A stretch of DNA of 64,000 bases from Candidatus Pelagisphaera phototrophica (lineage in GTDB: Bacteria; Verrucomicrobiota; Verrucomicrobiia; Opitutales; Opitutaceae): NCBI RefSeq assembly GCF_014529625.1, contig NZ_CP076039.1:682001-746000 (forward strand), written 5' to 3'. The translations under genes were made by a program, and so were the position numbers. Shown in pieces: positions 61,709 through 64,000 of this stretch; within the stretch, counting starts at the first letter, position 1, and every line of letters begins with the position of its first letter. The notes beneath the pieces were generated by a model. That model was not told the DNA's origin and ran no database searches. It was given only the letters and a program-made list of their open reading frames with translations.

Positions 61709-63487
61709 TTGCTCGCGCATCCGCCAATTAACAGGCATAGAATCCATATCGTAGAAAAGGGAGCCAACGCAACTAAGAAAAGCAAGAGCTGGGCGAGGAT
61801 CTTATTTATATTATTGATCAGCTTAGCTGTTATCGCTGCTGCCTTGATATATGGACTATTAGTCGGTAAATATGAGATTTTTCCTTATAAAAATATCAAA
61901 AATATATATAAGGAAATTCGTGTCCGAAACATAATTCCGGATCTTCGAAAAACGCTCGATCCACCCGCCTTTAATGGGATGATCGAGACCAACTTACTCC
62001 GATTTAAAAAGTTGCTTTCTAATTCCGCCAACCCAGGGAATTTGGCTGGCTCTGGCGGGGGTATTTGTGAAGTTTTTGGCCGGGTAATTGGTGTCGACAG
62101 TCAGGGCCAATTTTTCGAGTATAAAAAAGGTGGGGACATTAGCGCTTTAGATATTTCACTACCGAACAACTATGCTTCGTTTGAATCCTACTTATCTCAA
62201 GTACCAGATGCAGAAAATGACTGGCGCGGCGAACATATCCGAAAATATTTCAGAGTCCTCGGCATTAGAGCGAAGGATTTCGACGGCTCCGCGCATATCT
62301 TCGTTACGTATTCCTTTTGGCATGAAGAGCAGAAATCAAAATCAATTCGCGTGGCTCGACTAGTACTAAAAGATTTTCAAGATTATTCTGCCGCTGTAGA
62401 AAGCGTTTCATCAGACCGTTGGGAGGTCTTATATGATAGCAGCCCACTAATTCCCTTTTCCCTCAAAATCGGCGCCTCCTGGGAGGTGCCCTTTAATACG
62501 AATCACTCCGGCGGAGGAATGGCACTCGACGGCGAGAACCACTTGATTGTCGGAATCGGAGATCACAATTACGATGGTATTTACAACGTTCCAGCTCCTC
62601 AAGATGATGTCAGCAGCTACGGCAAGATCGTCAGAATTAATCTTACAACTCTCGAAAGTAGTCAACTGGTCAAAGGGGTGAGAAACCCACAAGGAATATT
62701 TTTCGATCGCTATAAAAACCTTTGGTTCACCGATCAGGGTCCCAAGGGAGGCGACGAGCTTAATCTTGTCGAAACCAATGCCAATTACGGCTGGCCATTG
62801 GTGACATATGGCACTCAATATTTTGAACACCAATGGCCACTTAACAAGAAACAAGGTCGTCATGAAGGATTTGTGGGCCCCATTTTTGCATGGGTCCCCT
62901 CTATCGCAATTTCAGGTGGTATAGAAATTAAGGACTCTCCGATTCAATGGGACGGAGACCTGCTCGTAACATCTCTGGTCGCAGCACAGCTGTTAAGACT
63001 GCGACTTGTTGATGGGAAAGTAAAACTTGTTGAGCCCATAGATCTGGGCTATCGAGTGAGAGATCTTTTGCAGATGAGCGATGGCACTTTTCTAATTTGG
63101 ACAGACACCACGGCTTTTATTGAGCTGACGCCCAGTGACAATGAAATAAAAAAAGATCTCTTTGCAGGTTTGGTTTCTGATCAGGATAAACAGCTGAAGT
63201 TCAGAGAGTTAATGAGTGCTTGTCGACAATGCCATAGCTTCATTGGTAATTTCGATAAAAATAAATTGTCACTATGGCATGTTGTCGGTCGGGAAATAGC
63301 TTCTACAGGCTATCGAGGCTATTCAGATGCCCTTAAAGCTCACCGTGGTAGCTGGACCAAAGACAATCTTCGAGCTTTCTTGCGCGATTCATCGCAATTT
63401 GCTCCCGGTACGAGCATGCCGAGTTCACGAATAAACGATGAGGAAATGTTAGACTTAGTCGTTGCCTTTTTGGAACGATTGCAATGA
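61709..63487 (+). CDS. Membrane-anchored PQQ-type glucose/sorbosone dehydrogenase with C-terminal cytochrome c
   Basis: 592 aa from a TTG start, the only sensible start before the anchor. An N-terminal membrane helix (residues about 30-50) is followed by a soluble beta-propeller of the sGDH/Hedgehog-interacting type (NHSGGGMALDGENHLIVGIGDHNYDG; SSYGKIVRINL; GVRNPQGIFFD; FTDQGPKGGDELNLV; NYGWPLVTYG). Residues 500-592 are a cytochrome c module with CRQCH at 505-509 and a distal Met near 570 (GTSMP). It would oxidise sugars outside the cytoplasm and pass electrons to the heme. The gene looks more A/T-rich than its neighbours. Confidence 0.82.
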   Translation: MLAHPPINRHRIHIVEKGANATKKSKSWARILFILLISLAVIAAALIYGLLVGKYEIFPYKNIKNIYKEIRVRNIIPDLRKTLDPPAFNGMIETNLLRFKKLLSNSANPGNLAGSGGGICEVFGRVIGVDSQGQFFEYKKGGDISALDISLPNNYASFESYLSQVPDAENDWRGEHIRKYFRVLGIRAKDFDGSAHIFVTYSFWHEEQKSKSIRVARLVLKDFQDYSAAVESVSSDRWEVLYDSSPLIPFSLKIGASWEVPFNTNHSGGGMALDGENHLIVGIGDHNYDGIYNVPAPQDDVSSYGKIVRINLTTLESSQLVKGVRNPQGIFFDRYKNLWFTDQGPKGGDELNLVETNANYGWPLVTYGTQYFEHQWPLNKKQGRHEGFVGPIFAWVPSIAISGGIEIKDSPIQWDGDLLVTSLVAAQLLRLRLVDGKVKLVEPIDLGYRVRDLLQMSDGTFLIWTDTTAFIELTPSDNEIKKDLFAGLVSDQDKQLKFRELMSACRQCHSFIGNFDKNKLSLWHVVGREIASTGYRGYSDALKAHRGSWTKDNLRAFLRDSSQFAPGTSMPSSRINDEEMLDLVVAFLERLQ

Positions 63488-63749
63488 ACCATCTTACGTT
63501 TACATTTCACTAGGTAGCTCAAGCTCGAGCCGGCGGTTGGTAGGTATCATGTTCTGATAGGGTCAACTACCGCGATAGGGTGTGTATTTGCTTCGCTCGT
63601 TGATGCGTCTCCATATCTAATCCTCGGTACAATACCGATAAGGAACAAGCACTGCGTTGTTAAATTTTGCTGTTGAAGTTCATATTCCATAGGCGTTTGT
63701 GGAAACTGATCGCTTGATTGCCAGAGACCTGACTTTAAGCTACCGCGTT
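63488..63749. other. Intergenic stretch without a gene
   Basis: About 260 bases between the dehydrogenase and the last sulfatase. It must hold the promoter of the sulfatase. No other feature found. Confidence 0.35.
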
Positions 63750-64000
63750 ATGTCTAGTAACTTTTCGATCTTTGCCCACATCCAGACAACTATCCTATTT
63801 CTTGTTTCTGCCGTGTTCGCTTCTGCGGCCGACAAAGCGAACGTGCTGCTCCTTCTGGTAGACGACCTGAAACCGACTTTGGGGTGCTATGGAGACGAGG
63901 TCGCCGTCAGCCCGAACATAGACCGGCTGGCAGCGATGGGAATGCGATTCGATTTAGCTTACTGCAATCAATCTGTCTGCATGGCGTCGCGTTACAATTT
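63750..64000 (+). CDS. Secreted sulfatase, 5' part only (CMASR)
   Basis: 83 codons, running off the window. Signal peptide at 1-27 (ending VFASAAD), then NVLLLLVDDLKPTLGCYGDE with the metal-site Asp-Asp, SPNIDRLAAMGMRF, and the catalytic Cys77 in CMASRYN, the CxASR variant. The LVDDLKPTLGCYGD and YCNQSVC blocks are those of iduronate-2-sulfatase-like enzymes. The C-terminal three quarters lie beyond the window. Confidence 0.88.
   Translation, partial: MSSNFSIFAHIQTTILFLVSAVFASAADKANVLLLLVDDLKPTLGCYGDEVAVSPNIDRLAAMGMRFDLAYCNQSVCMASRYN

Overview
The window looks like a chromosomal contig from a marine-type, polysaccharide-degrading bacterium of the PVC superphylum, most likely Verrucomicrobia, class Opitutae. 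Support: two proteins with a VPDTG variant of the verrucomicrobial VPDSG-CTERM sorting signal, six secreted or cytosolic S1-type sulfatases plus a sulfatase remnant, DUF1080, DUF5069, DUF2959 and DUF1223 family members, Na+/solute symporters, and a metal ABC operon with a permease-DtxR fusion laid out like chlamydial ytgABCRD. The taxonomy is inferred; no rRNA gene is present.

Layout. 0.2-4 kb: a type IV-type prepilin with its own terminator, a DUF481 outer-membrane protein, and an overlapping sigma factor-nadD-rsfS operon. 4-10 kb: hairpins, two VPDTG-CTERM genes sharing an upstream inverted repeat, tRNA-Leu(UAA), a truncated and an intact sulfatase, a Na/Pi cotransporter, and an rluA fragment. 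10-17 kb: alpha/beta hydrolase, a divergent fuconolactonase-like amidohydrolase/sulfatase pair, a decayed DUF1223 gene, an unusual cyclophilin lipoprotein and a TlpA-like thioredoxin. 17-25 kb: a tightly coupled operon of large PIG-L deacetylase, tiny membrane protein, SSS symporter, short BshC-like protein, BshB and BshA, pointing to bacillithiol synthesis, then a secreted unknown and a rhodanese-thioredoxin fusion. 25-36.5 kb: sugar or organic-acid oxidoreductases, DUF985 cupin, DoxX, OprP-like porin, NHL propeller, hydrolases, DUF5069, sulfatase and DUF1080. 36.7-42.5 kb: a cobalamin-riboswitch-led vitamin B12 uptake operon (TonB receptor, binding protein, permease, ATPase) ending in a truncated PduO-type adenosyltransferase. 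42.5-51.2 kb: frameshifted EF-hand gene, Spy-like protein, aldose epimerase, SSS sugar symporter, lone TctC and two divergent sulfatases. 51.2-57 kb: broken DUF2959 gene, DoxX protein and the metal ABC operon. 57-64 kb: methyltransferase, SpoU RNA methylase, SNase-like protein, a tRNA/pseudo-tRNA/GIY-YIG cluster, a GH5 glycosidase, a PQQ-dependent dehydrogenase with a cytochrome domain, and the start of another sulfatase.

The sulfatases, GH5, epimerase, symporters, DUF1080 and oxidoreductases fit breakdown of sulfated algal-type polysaccharides. A striking secondary theme is gene decay: at least eight genes are truncated, frameshifted or carry internal stops, several at recombination-like junctions. 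No CRISPR array, IS transposase or prophage was recognised.
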